From NCBI GenBank assembly GCA_963839645.1, contig CAWIVZ010000003.1:248001-312000 (forward strand): a DNA stretch of 64,000 bases, given 5' to 3'. Positions 1 through 8,743 of this stretch are shown here, piece after piece. This stretch comes from PALSA-911 sp963839645. Lineage in GTDB: Bacteria; Pseudomonadota; Alphaproteobacteria; Acetobacterales; Acetobacteraceae. Position 1 is the first letter of the stretch, and every line of letters begins with the position of its first letter. A program made the position numbers and the translations under genes. The notes below the pieces were generated by a model, which had not been told where the DNA came from, made no database searches, and saw only the letters and a program-made list of their open reading frames with translations.

Positions 1-298
1 GCTCACCGGCTACCGCGTCTCCGGCGCCGAACTGTACCGCCTCGGCGTCGTCGAAGCCTGCGTGAAGCCCGCCGACCTGATGGAAACCGCCATGGATTTC
101 GCGCGCGAAATCGCCGCCCTCAGCCCGGTCTCCACCCAATTGGCAAAACATTCGTTGAACGTGATCGAGGAAATGAGCCTGCGCGACGGCTACCGCTTCG
201 AGCAGGACATGACCATGCAGATCGGCAAGACCGAGGACGCCAAGGAAGCCATGAAGGCCTTCGTGGAAAAGCGCAAACCGGTCTTCGTCGGCCGGTAA
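1..298 (+). CDS. Enoyl-CoA hydratase/isomerase family protein, C-terminal part (5' end outside window)
   Basis: The reading frame is open from the first codon of the window (base 2) to TAA at 296-298, so only about the last 98 residues are present. The visible part, with the motifs LYRLGVVEACVKP, SPVSTQLAKHS and a final EDAKEAMKAFVEKRKPVF, is the typical C-terminal helical part of crotonase-fold enoyl-CoA hydratases, where an acyl-CoA is hydrated or isomerised in beta-oxidation-like pathways. The catalytic glutamates and the oxyanion-hole glycines lie upstream of the window, so the exact reaction cannot be told. The gene is followed after 79 bases by a flavin-dependent monooxygenase on the same strand, which suggests a shared catabolic operon. 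Confidence 0.85.
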   Translation, partial: LTGYRVSGAELYRLGVVEACVKPADLMETAMDFAREIAALSPVSTQLAKHSLNVIEEMSLRDGYRFEQDMTMQIGKTEDAKEAMKAFVEKRKPVFVGR

Positions 299-377
299 TC
301 GCCGTACTTCACCGGGCGCTCGAATTCCGGTATCTACTGGCGGGTATGGTTGACCTGTTGCCGGTAGGAGAGCGCCC

Positions 378-1658
378 GTGAAGCTGATGTGGTTCCATCT
401 GATGCCCTACACCGAGCTGCCGGAAGATTTCCGCACGCAGCACCCGTCCGTGTGGGTCGACATCGACGCCAAGCTGTTCGACGCCAAGCGCGCCCACCAC
501 ATGTACAACGATTTTCTCGACGAGCTCGAATACGCCGCCGAGATGGGTTTCGACGCCATTTGCGTCAACGAGCACCACTCCAACGGCTACGGCCTGATGC
601 CCTCGCCGAACCTCATGGCCTCGGCCCTGGCCCGGCGCACCACCGACACGGCGATCTGCGTCATGGGCAATTCGCTCGCGCTCTACAATCCGCCGACCCG
701 CGTGGCGGAAGAATTCGCCATGATCGACTGCATCTCCGGCGGCCGCCTGATCGCCGGTTTCCCGGTCGGCACGCCGATGGACACCTGCTACGCCTACGGC
801 CAGAATCCCTCGATGCTGCGCGAGCGCTACATGGAAGCGCACGACCTCGTGGTGCGCGCCTGGACCGACAAGAACACCTTCGCCTTCAACGGCCGCTACA
901 ACCAGCAGCGCTACGTCAATATCTGGCCGCGCCCGGTCCAGGATCCGCACCCGCCGATCTGGGTGCCCGGCGGCGGCTCGGTGGAAACCTGGCACTGGTG
1001 CGCGGAGATGGACTACGTCTACTGCTACCTGTCCTACTACGGCTACAAGGCCGGCCAGGCGACGATGCAGGGCTTCTGGGACGAAATGGCCCGCCTCGGC
1101 AAGGACCGGAACCCCTACCGCGCCGGCTTCCTGCAATTCGTCGGCGTCGGCGAAAGCCGCCAGCACGCCTTCGACCTGTATTCAGAAGCCGCCGAATACT
1201 TCTACGGCCGCTGCCTGCATGTGGACCCCGCCTGGGCCACCCCGCCCGGCTACACCACCGAAGCCAGCATGCGCGCCGGCCTGGAAAGCCAGGTCCGCAA
1301 GGCCGCCGACTCCGCCGTCCGCGGCAAGTCCACCGGCGAACGCTTCGCCTCCACCTCGCGCGACATGCAGGGCATCGTCGACAACGGCTACGTCATCATC
1401 GGCTCGCCGGACGAAGTGGCCGAGCAACTGCGCGAAGTCGCCACCAACCTGAACGTCGGCCACCTCATGCTGCTGCTGCAATACGGCAACATGAGCAAGG
1501 AACTGACCCGCTACAACACCAGGCTGTTCGCGGAACAGGTGAAACCAAAAATCCAGGGCATGTTCCCGGAATGGGAAGACAAATGGTGGCCCAACCCAAT
1601 GTCCCGCGCGCAGCAAGCCACCCCGTCCCCCCTCAGCCCCCGCATGGCGGCCGAGTAG
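378..1658 (+). CDS. LLM class flavin-dependent oxidoreductase (luciferase-like monooxygenase)
   Basis: A 426-residue cytoplasmic TIM-barrel monooxygenase of the bacterial luciferase superfamily, which uses reduced FMN supplied by a partner reductase to oxygenate an organic substrate. The N-terminal strand KLMWFHLMPY, the EHHSNGY motif at about residues 65-71, the SGGRLIAGFPVG loop and the PHPPIWVPGGG segment are all typical of the family. The start is a GTG at 378, chosen because GGTAGGAG lies seven bases upstream. The substrate cannot be read from the sequence. The gene follows an enoyl-CoA hydratase and ends just before a composite palindromic repeat that separates it from the convergent phosphatase gene. 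Confidence 0.88.
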   Translation: MKLMWFHLMPYTELPEDFRTQHPSVWVDIDAKLFDAKRAHHMYNDFLDELEYAAEMGFDAICVNEHHSNGYGLMPSPNLMASALARRTTDTAICVMGNSLALYNPPTRVAEEFAMIDCISGGRLIAGFPVGTPMDTCYAYGQNPSMLRERYMEAHDLVVRAWTDKNTFAFNGRYNQQRYVNIWPRPVQDPHPPIWVPGGGSVETWHWCAEMDYVYCYLSYYGYKAGQATMQGFWDEMARLGKDRNPYRAGFLQFVGVGESRQHAFDLYSEAAEYFYGRCLHVDPAWATPPGYTTEASMRAGLESQVRKAADSAVRGKSTGERFASTSRDMQGIVDNGYVIIGSPDEVAEQLREVATNLNVGHLMLLLQYGNMSKELTRYNTRLFAEQVKPKIQGMFPEWEDKWWPNPMSRAQQATPSPLSPRMAAE

Positions 1659-1684
1659 GCGGCATTGGGGGGATGCCTGTAAGC

Positions 1685-1889
1685 AAGCAAGGCCAGGGGG
1701 CTCTGCCCCTGGACCCCGCTAAGGGCAAGCCCTTAGAACCCCATACTGGTTTGGATGTGAAAAGGGGGTCTACGCGGACCGTTCAAGGTCCGGGTAGCCC
1801 CCGTTTCACATCCAAACAATGGACGGTTTCCAAAGGCTAGCCTTTGGCGGGGGTCCAGGAGCAGGGGGCAGCGCCCCCTGGCCTTGCTT
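1685..1889. repeat. Composite palindromic element, copy A (205 bp)
   Basis: The element has perfect 16-bp terminal inverted repeats (1685-1700 AAGCAAGGCCAGGGGG and 1874-1889). Inside are nested hairpins. The left module is CTAAGGGC-AA-GCCCTTAG (1719-1736). The central stem has perfect 13-bp ends TTTGGATGTGAAA/TTTCACATCCAAA (1750-1762 and 1804-1816) around an imperfect inner stem. The right module is CCAAAGGC-TA-GCCTTTGG (1830-1847). It lies between convergent genes and could act as a two-way terminator. Related copies are at 24723-24930 and 53326-53532; the latter carries the two inner modules in the opposite order, so it is inverted. No coding potential is seen. Confidence 0.9.
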
Positions 1890-1916
1890 CCTTCAGGCCC
1901 CCCCCCAAGCCCGCCT

Positions 1917-3726
1917 TCACGGCAGGCCCAACGTGCGGCCGGGGTAGCCGGCGGCGTCGAAGTATCTGGTTTTGCCGGTGACCTGATACTTCAGCACCGT
2001 CACGTGGCCGGCCTCGTCGGGCTTGGAGCGCATCGTGCCGGACATCACCGCCGGCATTCCGCCGTTCGGCATGGCCTCGCTCAGCACGCGGCCGATCAGC
2101 TTGCCGTGATCGGCGAGGCGCAGGTCGAGCAGCCGGGCGATGGTCTTGCCCAGATCGGCGTTGCTGGCCGGCGCGGGATCGGTGAAGCGCTGGCGGAAGC
2201 TCGGCCCGGCCGCGGCCATGATGTTGCGGGTATCGGCGCGCGAGAAGCTGCCATGCATGCCCTGGCCCTGCTGCAATCCGGTATCCGCCACTTCCACGCC
2301 GCAGGTGGTCGGATCGGCGCACCCGGTGGAGAAGGAGCGGAAATTGACCGCAATGGCGGGCATCGGCGTGATCGCCGAGCCATGCAGCGAGATCGCCGAC
2401 AGCGGCAGCGTGCCGGGGATCGGTCCCAGCGCGTCATCCACGAACAGCCCGCTGACGTAGTCCTGCGCCGAGAGGATCTTCGACCACCTTCGCCGCCAGC
2501 GCCTTGTCGCCGTTCGGAATATACACGAGGTCCGACCCGCCGTTCGCCGCCACCACCACGTCCGGCTTGGCCGGGTCCGGCCCGATCAGGCCATTGGCAC
2601 GAAACGGGAAGGCGCCGGCCGGAACGCCGATGCTTTTTCCATCGGGGTCGAACAGCGGCAACGCCAGCCCGTGCGCGATATCGATCGCGACGAAGCCCGG
2701 CGGCAGCAGCTTCTCGGTCACGCCCTTGTAGGTCTGCGTCGCCGCGAAGCTGGTCCCGCTTTCCTTGGAGATGGTGGAGAAGCCGTGATCGGAGGTAAGG
2801 ATCACGTCGGTATCCTTGTCCAGCCCCTGCGCGCGCAGCGCTTCCAGCAGCTTGGCCAGGTTGTCGTCGGCGTTGCGGATGGCGGCCAGCGACGTCGGCC
2901 CGTTGATGCCCGGCACCAGCCGCCCCAGGCTGTCGCCCTGGTTATGCTGGGTGCCGTCCGGATCGCGCGACCAATAGACCATCACGAACGTCTTGCCGCG
3001 TGCCTTGAACATCGGCAGCACGACCTGGGTGGCGACGGAGGTGAACCATTCCTGCTGCCCGACATTCGCGGCCAGGGTGCCCGGCGTGGCGTTGTTGCCG
3101 GCGGCGCCGTTCGGTCCCCGCGTCGGCGCCTCCGCCGGCAGTTTCGCCGCGGCCAGGCCCTGCTTCACCTCGTCCGACAGCGGAATGCCGCCGGAGCGGC
3201 CGGTGCTGTCGTCGACGATGATGGTCTTCTGCCCGCTGCGTTCCGTGTGGTCGAAGATCAGCGCCGGGCCGAGCTTGCCGATGCTGGCGGTGGAATAGGC
3301 CTTCGCCCGCGCCGCCGCCAGGATGGTGGTCTCGTTCAGGTAGTCGCCGGCGAAATGCTCGTCCACGTCGCCCAGCACCGGATCGCTCTCCAGGAACGGC
3401 GTCACGCTGTCCCCGGCGCCGGGCACCTGGAAGCCGGTGTAGATGGTGTTGGAGAAGTCGCCGGTGTCGCCCAGCATATGCCCGGTCGCCATGCCGGAGG
3501 CGTTGGCGGTGGTGAAGGTGGGGAACAGCGAATGGGTGTTGGTGAACCGCACGCCGCGGTTCATCAGCGCCTGCATGGTCGGCGCGGTTTCCGCGTTCAC
3601 CATTCCGGGGCGCAGGCCGTCGGCCACGAACAGGATCACGTTATGCGGCTTTCGCTGGGCCTGGGCGGGGCCGGCCCCCAGGGCCAGGGCGGCGAGGAAG
3701 AAGCCGGGAAGCAGGGTGCGCGGCAT
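1917..3726 (-). pseudogene. Secreted alkaline phosphatase-family / type I phosphodiesterase-nucleotide pyrophosphatase, frameshifted
   Basis: The N-terminal 430 codons and the C-terminal part lie in two frames that join near 2478-2482. Removing one A (minus strand) restores the path ...KVVE-ILSAQDYVSGLFVDD and gives about 602 residues. The protein starts with a signal peptide (about residues 1-23, ending AQAQ), so it acts in the periplasm. It has the metal and nucleophile motifs of the alkaline phosphatase superfamily: VILFVADGLRPG (Asp36), TTANASGMATGH (about 72-83, Thr nucleophile region) and TSDHGFS for the second metal site. It would hydrolyse phosphomono- or diesters. Everything else looks intact, so the single-base shift may be a sequencing indel rather than true decay. 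Confidence 0.75.
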
Positions 3727-3823
3727 GAGTGTCTCCTGTCTGGTACAAGCCGGCTAACCCGACTTGGCCGGCAGGTCATGTGACAATCTAAAGACGGATT
3801 GCCGCCAAGCTACCGCGGCCAGG

Positions 3824-4057
3824 CTACCGCGGCCGGGCCGCCGCCAGGAAGCGCTGTCCGGCCGGCGTCAGCTCTACCCGCAATTCCCGATCCGCCCCGC
3901 GCCTCGGGATCACCCATCCCCGGTCGACCGCGTCCTCCCAGACCGTCAGCCGCGGACAGGAGGTGCGCCAGATATCCATCGCCTCCGCATAGGACCGCGG
4001 CCGCGCGGCGGTCCATTCGAGGAAATCCAGGATCAAGGGAGTGAGCGTATCCGACAT
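3824..4057 (-). CDS. Conserved small protein, 77 aa, winged-helix-like
   Basis: A 77-residue protein of unknown function. The ATG at 4057 is preferred over an earlier in-frame start at 4156 because GAGGAGG sits six to seven bases upstream. The sequence is helical at the N-terminus (LILDFLEWTAARPR), then has the conserved-looking block CPRLTVWEDAVDRG and ends in a beta-hairpin plus helix (LRVELTPAGQRFLAA) that resembles the wing of a small winged-helix fold. The TPAGQRFLAA ending is common in winged-helix DNA-binding proteins, but no function is established from this. It lies just downstream of a methyltransferase on the same strand. Confidence 0.6.
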   Translation of the reverse strand: MSDTLTPLILDFLEWTAARPRSYAEAMDIWRTSCPRLTVWEDAVDRGWVIPRRGADRELRVELTPAGQRFLAAARPR

Positions 4058-4094
4058 GCAAGCCCTCCTCTGGTCATAACGTGCAAACAACGCG

Positions 4095-4955
4095 TCAAGC
4101 CTTGGCGGAAACGATCCAGATGGCGCCGGAAAGAACGATGCCGTCCGGCCCCTCATGGCGGCGATATTCCACCTCCAGCGCCTCGCGCACCGTGGTCTTC
4201 AGCGTCTCCGGCGCGCCGATGAGCGCGCGAGCGGCGGGGCCGATCTGGCTGGAAAAAGCGGCGGCCTGCGCGGCCCCTCCCGGGCCGGCCATCCGCATCG
4301 CCGGATCGTGCTTCGCCAAATGGATGTCGCGAAACCCCGCCGCCGTCAGGATCCGCCGTACCCGGTCCGGATCCGCGAAGGCGAACTGCCCCGGTTCCTC
4401 CGGGCCAGGCGGCGGGCTCGGCGGCACCAGGTGCTTCACCGCCCCGAACGGCAGCGTCACCCAGGGATTCTCCGTCATCGACCGAAAGCAGGCGAACACC
4501 AGCCGTCCCGAGGGCTTCAGTGCTCGGCGCAAATTGGCGAACGCCGCCGGCGGATCGTCGAAGAACATCACCCCGAACCGCGAAAACGCCAGATCGAAAT
4601 CCTGTGGCGCGAAGGCATACCTGGCCATGTCCGCCAGCGTCAGCGTGGCCTGGGCCAACCCAGCCTCCGCCACCCGCCTGCGGGCCAGGTCCAGCATCGG
4701 CGCGGAAATGTCGACGCCGAGCACATGCCCGCCCGGGCCCACGCGCCGGGCCAGTTCCAGAACGGTCGCGCCGCAGCCGCAGCCGATATCGATGACGCGT
4801 TCTCCCGCCAGGGGGGCGGCGTGCTCGATCGCCACCTGGGTGAGCGGCGCGAACAACTGGTCCAGCCGCGTCTGCAGATCGACCCAGGTCTGTCCCGCCA
4901 CGTTGTTCCAGTAATCGGCTTGCTGGGTGTTGGGCGTGGTCTGCGCACTCGTCAT
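4095..4955 (-). CDS. Class I SAM-dependent methyltransferase
   Basis: A 286-residue cytoplasmic methyltransferase of the Rossmann-fold class I type (UbiE/COQ5-like). Motif I is VIDIGCGCGAT (about residues 54-64), followed by GVDIS for the SAM ribose-binding acidic residue and by FDLAFSRFGVMFFDDP and ALKPSGRLVF as motifs II-III. The N-terminal YWNNVAGQTWVD is the usual helix of this small-molecule methylase group. The substrate is not readable. It is divergent from the pirin gene across a 184-bp region that contains a 16-bp perfect palindrome, and is followed by the 77-aa small protein gene after 37 bases. Confidence 0.85.
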   Translation of the reverse strand: MTSAQTTPNTQQADYWNNVAGQTWVDLQTRLDQLFAPLTQVAIEHAAPLAGERVIDIGCGCGATVLELARRVGPGGHVLGVDISAPMLDLARRRVAEAGLAQATLTLADMARYAFAPQDFDLAFSRFGVMFFDDPPAAFANLRRALKPSGRLVFACFRSMTENPWVTLPFGAVKHLVPPSPPPGPEEPGQFAFADPDRVRRILTAAGFRDIHLAKHDPAMRMAGPGGAAQAAAFSSQIGPAARALIGAPETLKTTVREALEVEYRRHEGPDGIVLSGAIWIVSAKA

Positions 4956-5103
4956 CGGCTATCCCCCATGAACGGCCAGTTCGTCCGCCGCGGGCGAACA
5001 CTAATCCCCGATCCAGGCACCCGACAACGACGAACCGGCCATGCGCAGCTTGTGCGCCCGTCCCCTTGCAGTCGGCCGCACCAGGCCCCATCTCGCGGGC
5101 AAC

Positions 5104-5119
5104 CGTTCGATATCGAACG
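5104..5119. promoter_or_regulatory. Perfect 16-bp palindrome, candidate operator upstream of pirin
   Basis: CGTTCGATATCGAACG is a gap-free palindrome located 20 bases before the pirin start codon and inside the divergent methyltransferase/pirin promoter region. A palindrome of this length so near a start is a good candidate for a dimeric repressor or LysR-type site. Which regulator binds cannot be told, and no regulator gene is adjacent. Confidence 0.5.
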
Positions 5120-5139
5120 ACCAGAGAGAGGAGCCCGAC

Positions 5140-5837
5140 ATGATCGACATCCGACCCTTCAACAGCCTCGGCGCCTTCAAGAACGACTGGCTGGACGCCA
5201 AGCATCATTTCTCCTTCGGCCATTACCGCGACCCAAGCGCCCCGGCTTCGGCCGCCTGCTGGTCTGGAACGACGACCGCATCGCTCCCGGAACCGGCTTC
5301 GATCCGCATCCGCACAAGGAGATGGAGATCGTCACCTATGTCCGCACCGGCGCCATCACCCACCGCGACAGCCTCGGCAACGAAGGCCGCACCGAAGCCG
5401 GCGACGTGCAGGTGATGCACGCCGGCACCGGCATCGTGCATGCGGAACTGAACAAGGAGAGCATCGACACCACCCTGTTCCAGATCTGGATCCTGCCGGA
5501 CCGCGCCGCGGCCGCCCCCGGCTGGGCCGCCCGCGAGTTCCCCCGCAAGGACGGCCTCAGCGTCCTCGCCAGCGGCCGTCCGCAGGATAGCGGCGCCGGC
5601 GCGCTGCCGCTGAATGCCGACGCCGCCATCATCGCGGGCACATTGGCAAAAGGCGAAACGGCGCATATCCCGCTCCGCCCCGGCCGCGCCGCCTATCTGG
5701 TGCCGTCCAAGGGCTCGGTCACGGTCAACGGCGTCACGGTCAACACCCGCGACGGCGCCGCCATCGCCGACGAACCGGAACTGGCCATCGTCGCCTCCGA
5801 GGATGCCGAACTGGTCGTCGTGGAGGTTGCCGCCTAA
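5140..5837 (+). pseudogene. Pirin family protein (YhaK-like bicupin), frameshifted
   Basis: Starts MIDIRPFNSLGAF with the ATG at 5140 (GAGAGGAG upstream). The family hallmark HHFSFGHYRDP lies in the first frame, while GFGRLLVWNDD, FDPHPHKEMEIVTYV and VQVMHAGTGIVHAE lie in a second frame. The frames join near 5238-5245, where one base appears to be missing. The joined protein is about 232 residues, the length of the single YhaK-type pirins. Pirins are cupin metalloproteins; the HPH and later His/Glu residues are the expected metal ligands. Some act as quercetinases or redox sensors, so the role here is open. The lost base sits next to a CCCC run, which fits a sequencing error. Confidence 0.75.
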
Positions 5838-5869
5838 CATCCCCCCACCAAGCATGGGGGAACGCAGAG

Positions 5870-6256
5870 ATGACTCGTCTGGCTGAATCGCCGCTCACCA
5901 CCTATATCGGCCATCTCGAAAGGGGAGAGCTCGGCTACCAGTTCTCCCCGGCGGCCAACCAGGCGATCTTCTACCCCCGTGTGATCTGCCCGGTCACCGG
6001 CAGCGACAATCTCGAATGGCGCGTCAGCGCCGGCCTCGGCACCGTCCACGCCACCACTGTCGTGCACCCGCAGCAGGGCGCGCCGTTCAACGTCGCGCTG
6101 ATCGACGTCGACGAAGGCTTCCGCATGATGAGCCGGGTCGAGGACATCGAGCCGATGGACGTGAAGATCGGCATGCGGGTGAAATTCCGCGTCCATCCCG
6201 CCGAGGGCGAGGAACCGCCCTATCCCGTCTTCACCCCGGCGGGAGACGCGAAATGA
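5870..6256 (+). CDS. DUF35 / OB-fold acyl-CoA-associated protein without zinc-ribbon cysteines
   Basis: A 128-residue protein of the DUF35 (ChsH2/OB-fold) family, which normally forms a complex with an adjacent thiolase-like enzyme. The OB-fold strands are visible as GLGTVHATTVVH, FNVALIDVDEGFRMMSRV and VKIGMRVKFRVHP. The usual N-terminal rubredoxin-like CxxC...CxxC zinc ribbon is not intact: only one cysteine (VICPVTG) is seen there. The stop overlaps the start of the downstream thiolase-like gene (ATGA at 6253-6256), so the two are translationally coupled, as expected for subunits of one enzyme. The established members of such pairs handle CoA thioesters, for example in steroid side-chain cleavage. 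Confidence 0.8.
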   Translation: MTRLAESPLTTYIGHLERGELGYQFSPAANQAIFYPRVICPVTGSDNLEWRVSAGLGTVHATTVVHPQQGAPFNVALIDVDEGFRMMSRVEDIEPMDVKIGMRVKFRVHPAEGEEPPYPVFTPAGDAK

Positions 6257-7408
6257 ACGGCCTCAAGCGCGGCAGCGCCGCCATCGTCGGCGTCGCCGAA
6301 TCCGATCTCGGCGCCGTCGCCGCGCTGATGAGCCCGCTCGACCTGATGGCCCAGGGCATTGCCCGCGCGCTGGACGATTGCGGCCTGACCCTGAAGGACG
6401 TGGACGGCCTGTTCTGCGCGACCACCCAGGCCCGCACCTCGGCCATGTCGCTCGCCGAATATCTGCGCCTGCCCGACGCCTACACCGACAGCACCATCGT
6501 CGGCGGCTCGTCGTTCGAGGTGCATGTCGCCCACGCCCAGGCCGCCATCGCCGCCGGGCTGTGCAATGTCGCGGTCGTTACCTATGGAAGCACCCAGCGC
6601 ACCGTCGGCCGCCGCGCCGCCTCCGCGCGCGAATACAACGCCTACGAAACCCCGTTCAAACCCTTCCTGCCCGCCAGCGCCTACGCCATGGCCGCCTCGC
6701 GCCACATGCACGAATTCGGCACCACCCGCGAACAACTCGCCGAGGTCGCCGTCGCCGCGCGCCAATGGGCGCAACTGAACCCGGCCGTCGTGGGAGAAGA
6801 AGCCGCTCACCGTCGCCGACGTGCTCGGCGCGCGGATGGTCAGCTATCCGCTCACGGTGCGCGATTGCTGCCTGGTCACCGACGGCGGCGGCGCGGTCAT
6901 CGTCACCTCGGCCGAGCGCGCCAAATCCCTGAAGAAGCCGCCCGTGTACGTGCTCGGCTGCGGCCAGTCGATCACCCATGCCAGCATCAGCTCGATGCCC
7001 GACCTGACCCACACCGGCGCCATCCGCTCCGGCGCCGAGGCCTACAGGATGGCCGGCCTGGCGGCGAAGAACATCGATGTGCTGGCGCTGTATGACGCCT
7101 TCACCATCAACACGATCCTGTTCCTGGAAGACCTCGGCTTCTGCGCGAAAGGGGAGGGGGGTCCCTTCGTTTCAGGTGGCCGGATTGCTCCCGGTGGCTC
7201 GCTCGCCGTCAACACCAACGGCGGCGGCCTGTCCTATTGCCACCCCGGCATGTACGGCCTGTTCCTGCTCATCGAGGCCACTCGCCAGCTGCGCGGCGAA
7301 TGCGGCGAGCGGCAGGTGAAAGGCGCCAACACCGCCCTCGCGCACGGCAATGGCGGCGTGCTGTCGGCCCAGGCCACCGTCATCCTCGGCACCGCCGCGG
7401 CTTTGTGA
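6253..7408 (+). pseudogene. Thiolase-like protein (SCP-x/Ltp2-like), nucleophile Cys absent, frameshifted
   Basis: Two frames join near 6787-6792 (one extra base), giving about 384 residues. The first part has STIVGGSSFEVHVAHAQAAI, where a true thiolase would carry the nucleophilic cysteine; here the position is Ser in GGSS. The second part keeps the C-terminal SYCHPGMYG signature of the SCP-2 thiolase group. Thiolase-like proteins that lack the cysteine and are coupled to a DUF35 protein include the Ltp2 retro-aldolase of steroid side-chain degradation, so an aldolase-type C-C cleavage of a CoA ester is a reasonable inference. The substrate is unknown. The frame change looks technical because both halves are well preserved. 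Confidence 0.75.
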
Positions 7409-7425
7409 GGCTGGCGCGGCCGGGA

Positions 7426-7500
7426 AGGCAAGGCTGCGGCTCCGCCCCAGATCCGGGCAGCGCCCCTCCTGGGGTTTGGGGAAAAGCCCCATGCTTGCCT
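7426..7500. repeat. Short GC-hairpin repeat, degenerate relative of the composite element
   Basis: A 75-bp stretch with 7-bp terminal inverted repeats AGGCAAG (7426-7432) and CTTGCCT (7494-7500), and several internal G/C stems including TGGGGTTTGGGGAAAAGCCCCA. It sits exactly between two convergent genes and overlaps the stop codon of the minus-strand hydrolase by two bases. Its ends resemble those of the 205-208-bp elements elsewhere in the window, so it may be an eroded or minimal copy that serves as a two-way terminator. Confidence 0.55.
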
Positions 7501-8743
7501 ACCCGGCCAACGACCCCAGGATCGGCAGCAGGTAGTCGGCGAACAGGCGGGGATTTTCGGCGAAGGGAAAGTGGCCCATGCCTTCCATCACCTGGAAGCG
7601 CACGCCAGGGATTTTGGCCGCGGTGGCGGCCGACATCTCCGTGGTGCAGGAATAGTCGTATTCGCCGGTGAGCATGAACAGCGGGCAGATATTGGTGTCG
7701 ATGCGGCCGACGCGGTCGCGGGCGTCCCAGTCGCCGGCGTAGAAGTCGATGTCGCCGGCGAACACGTGCGGGCCGCCCTGGGCGTAGCACCAGGCGACAT
7801 CCATGGCGGGTTCGGCCGGGCTTTGCGGCGCCATCAGGCCGAGGATCCATTCGGGGATGAAGTTGGCCTGGTTGACCCTGGGATCGAACGCGTAGGGGGT
7901 CTTGCGGCCGACGATGCGTTCGCTGGCTTCGCAGGCGACGATGGCGGTGAAGGCTTCGGGGTGGCGATAGGCGAGTTCGAGGCAGATCTCGCCGGACATC
8001 GAGGCGCCGAGCACGATCGGCTTGTCGAGGCCGGCGGCGGCGATGAAGCCCATGATGAGCTCGATATACAGATCGGTGTTCAGGCTCCAGGAGCCGGGGA
8101 TGCCGCCCGCGGGGGGCAGCGAGCGGCCGTGCCAGGGCATGTCGAACGCGATCAGGCGATGCTTTTCCGTGACACGCGGATCGGCCATCAGGCGGTGGAA
8201 CTGGCGGCCGTCCGAGCCGGCGGTGTGCAGGCAGACGATGTCGCGGCCGTTGCCGGCGCTTTCGTGGAAGATGCGGTAGGTGTGGCCGGCGGCGCTGACC
8301 GGCACGTAGCCGCCGGTGAGTTGCGGCGCGGGCCAGTCGCCGAGCGGCGGGCGCAGCGCGGCGGGCGCCGGGGCGTCGTTGCCGAGCGCCAGCCACTTGC
8401 CGATTTCCAGCACGCGGCGGGCGATGTGGCAGTGCTGGGCGAAGGCAAGCTCGTCCCCGTCGATGCGGAATTCCGGCACCTGCCGCTGCATGGCGAAGAT
8501 GGAGTGATGGTGGCGCGGCGGGATGGGAAGAAGGAACTTCTCCCAGATCGCATCGGGCGCGGACAGGGTGAACTGCGCGGTGCCGTCCATGCCGGTGATC
8601 ATGCCGGCGGCGAAGGCGAACGGAGTGGTCGTGTCGCCGCAGCGGATCGCGAAGCCGACGGACCAGTTGCCGCCCCAGGCTTTCAGCACGGGGTCGATGA
8701 CGCAGGCGCTGCGCCAGCGCAGCGCGTCGGGGAAGCGGCTCAT
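7499..8743 (-). CDS. Alpha/beta hydrolase with N-terminal extension
   Basis: A 414-residue protein. The C-terminal 250 residues are an alpha/beta hydrolase: HTAGSDGRQF near the oxyanion strand, nucleophile elbow LGASMSGE (Ser in GASMSG), a late Asp in LTGEYDYSC and the catalytic His in MEGMGHFPF. The first 150 or so residues (RFPDALRWRSACVIDPVLK...) are outside that fold and not recognised. They contain FAAGMITGMDGTAQFTLSAP and HHHSIFAMQRQ, which read as a beta-rich domain. The start at 8743 overlaps the stop of the upstream dehydrogenase gene (ATGA), so both are translated together. The substrate is unknown; an ester or C-C bond in a catabolic route is likely. Confidence 0.82.
   Translation of the reverse strand: MSRFPDALRWRSACVIDPVLKAWGGNWSVGFAIRCGDTTTPFAFAAGMITGMDGTAQFTLSAPDAIWEKFLLPIPPRHHHSIFAMQRQVPEFRIDGDELAFAQHCHIARRVLEIGKWLALGNDAPAPAALRPPLGDWPAPQLTGGYVPVSAAGHTYRIFHESAGNGRDIVCLHTAGSDGRQFHRLMADPRVTEKHRLIAFDMPWHGRSLPPAGGIPGSWSLNTDLYIELIMGFIAAAGLDKPIVLGASMSGEICLELAYRHPEAFTAIVACEASERIVGRKTPYAFDPRVNQANFIPEWILGLMAPQSPAEPAMDVAWCYAQGGPHVFAGDIDFYAGDWDARDRVGRIDTNICPLFMLTGEYDYSCTTEMSAATAAKIPGVRFQVMEGMGHFPFAENPRLFADYLLPILGSLAG

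Noticed and set aside
1685..1889. CRISPR array or IS element
   Set aside because: No regularly spaced direct repeats, no cas or transposase genes; the unit is a nested inverted-repeat element.
2671..3783. A 370-codon plus-strand frame across the phosphatase gene
   Set aside because: No domain; antisense to a gene with a signal peptide and intact metal motifs.
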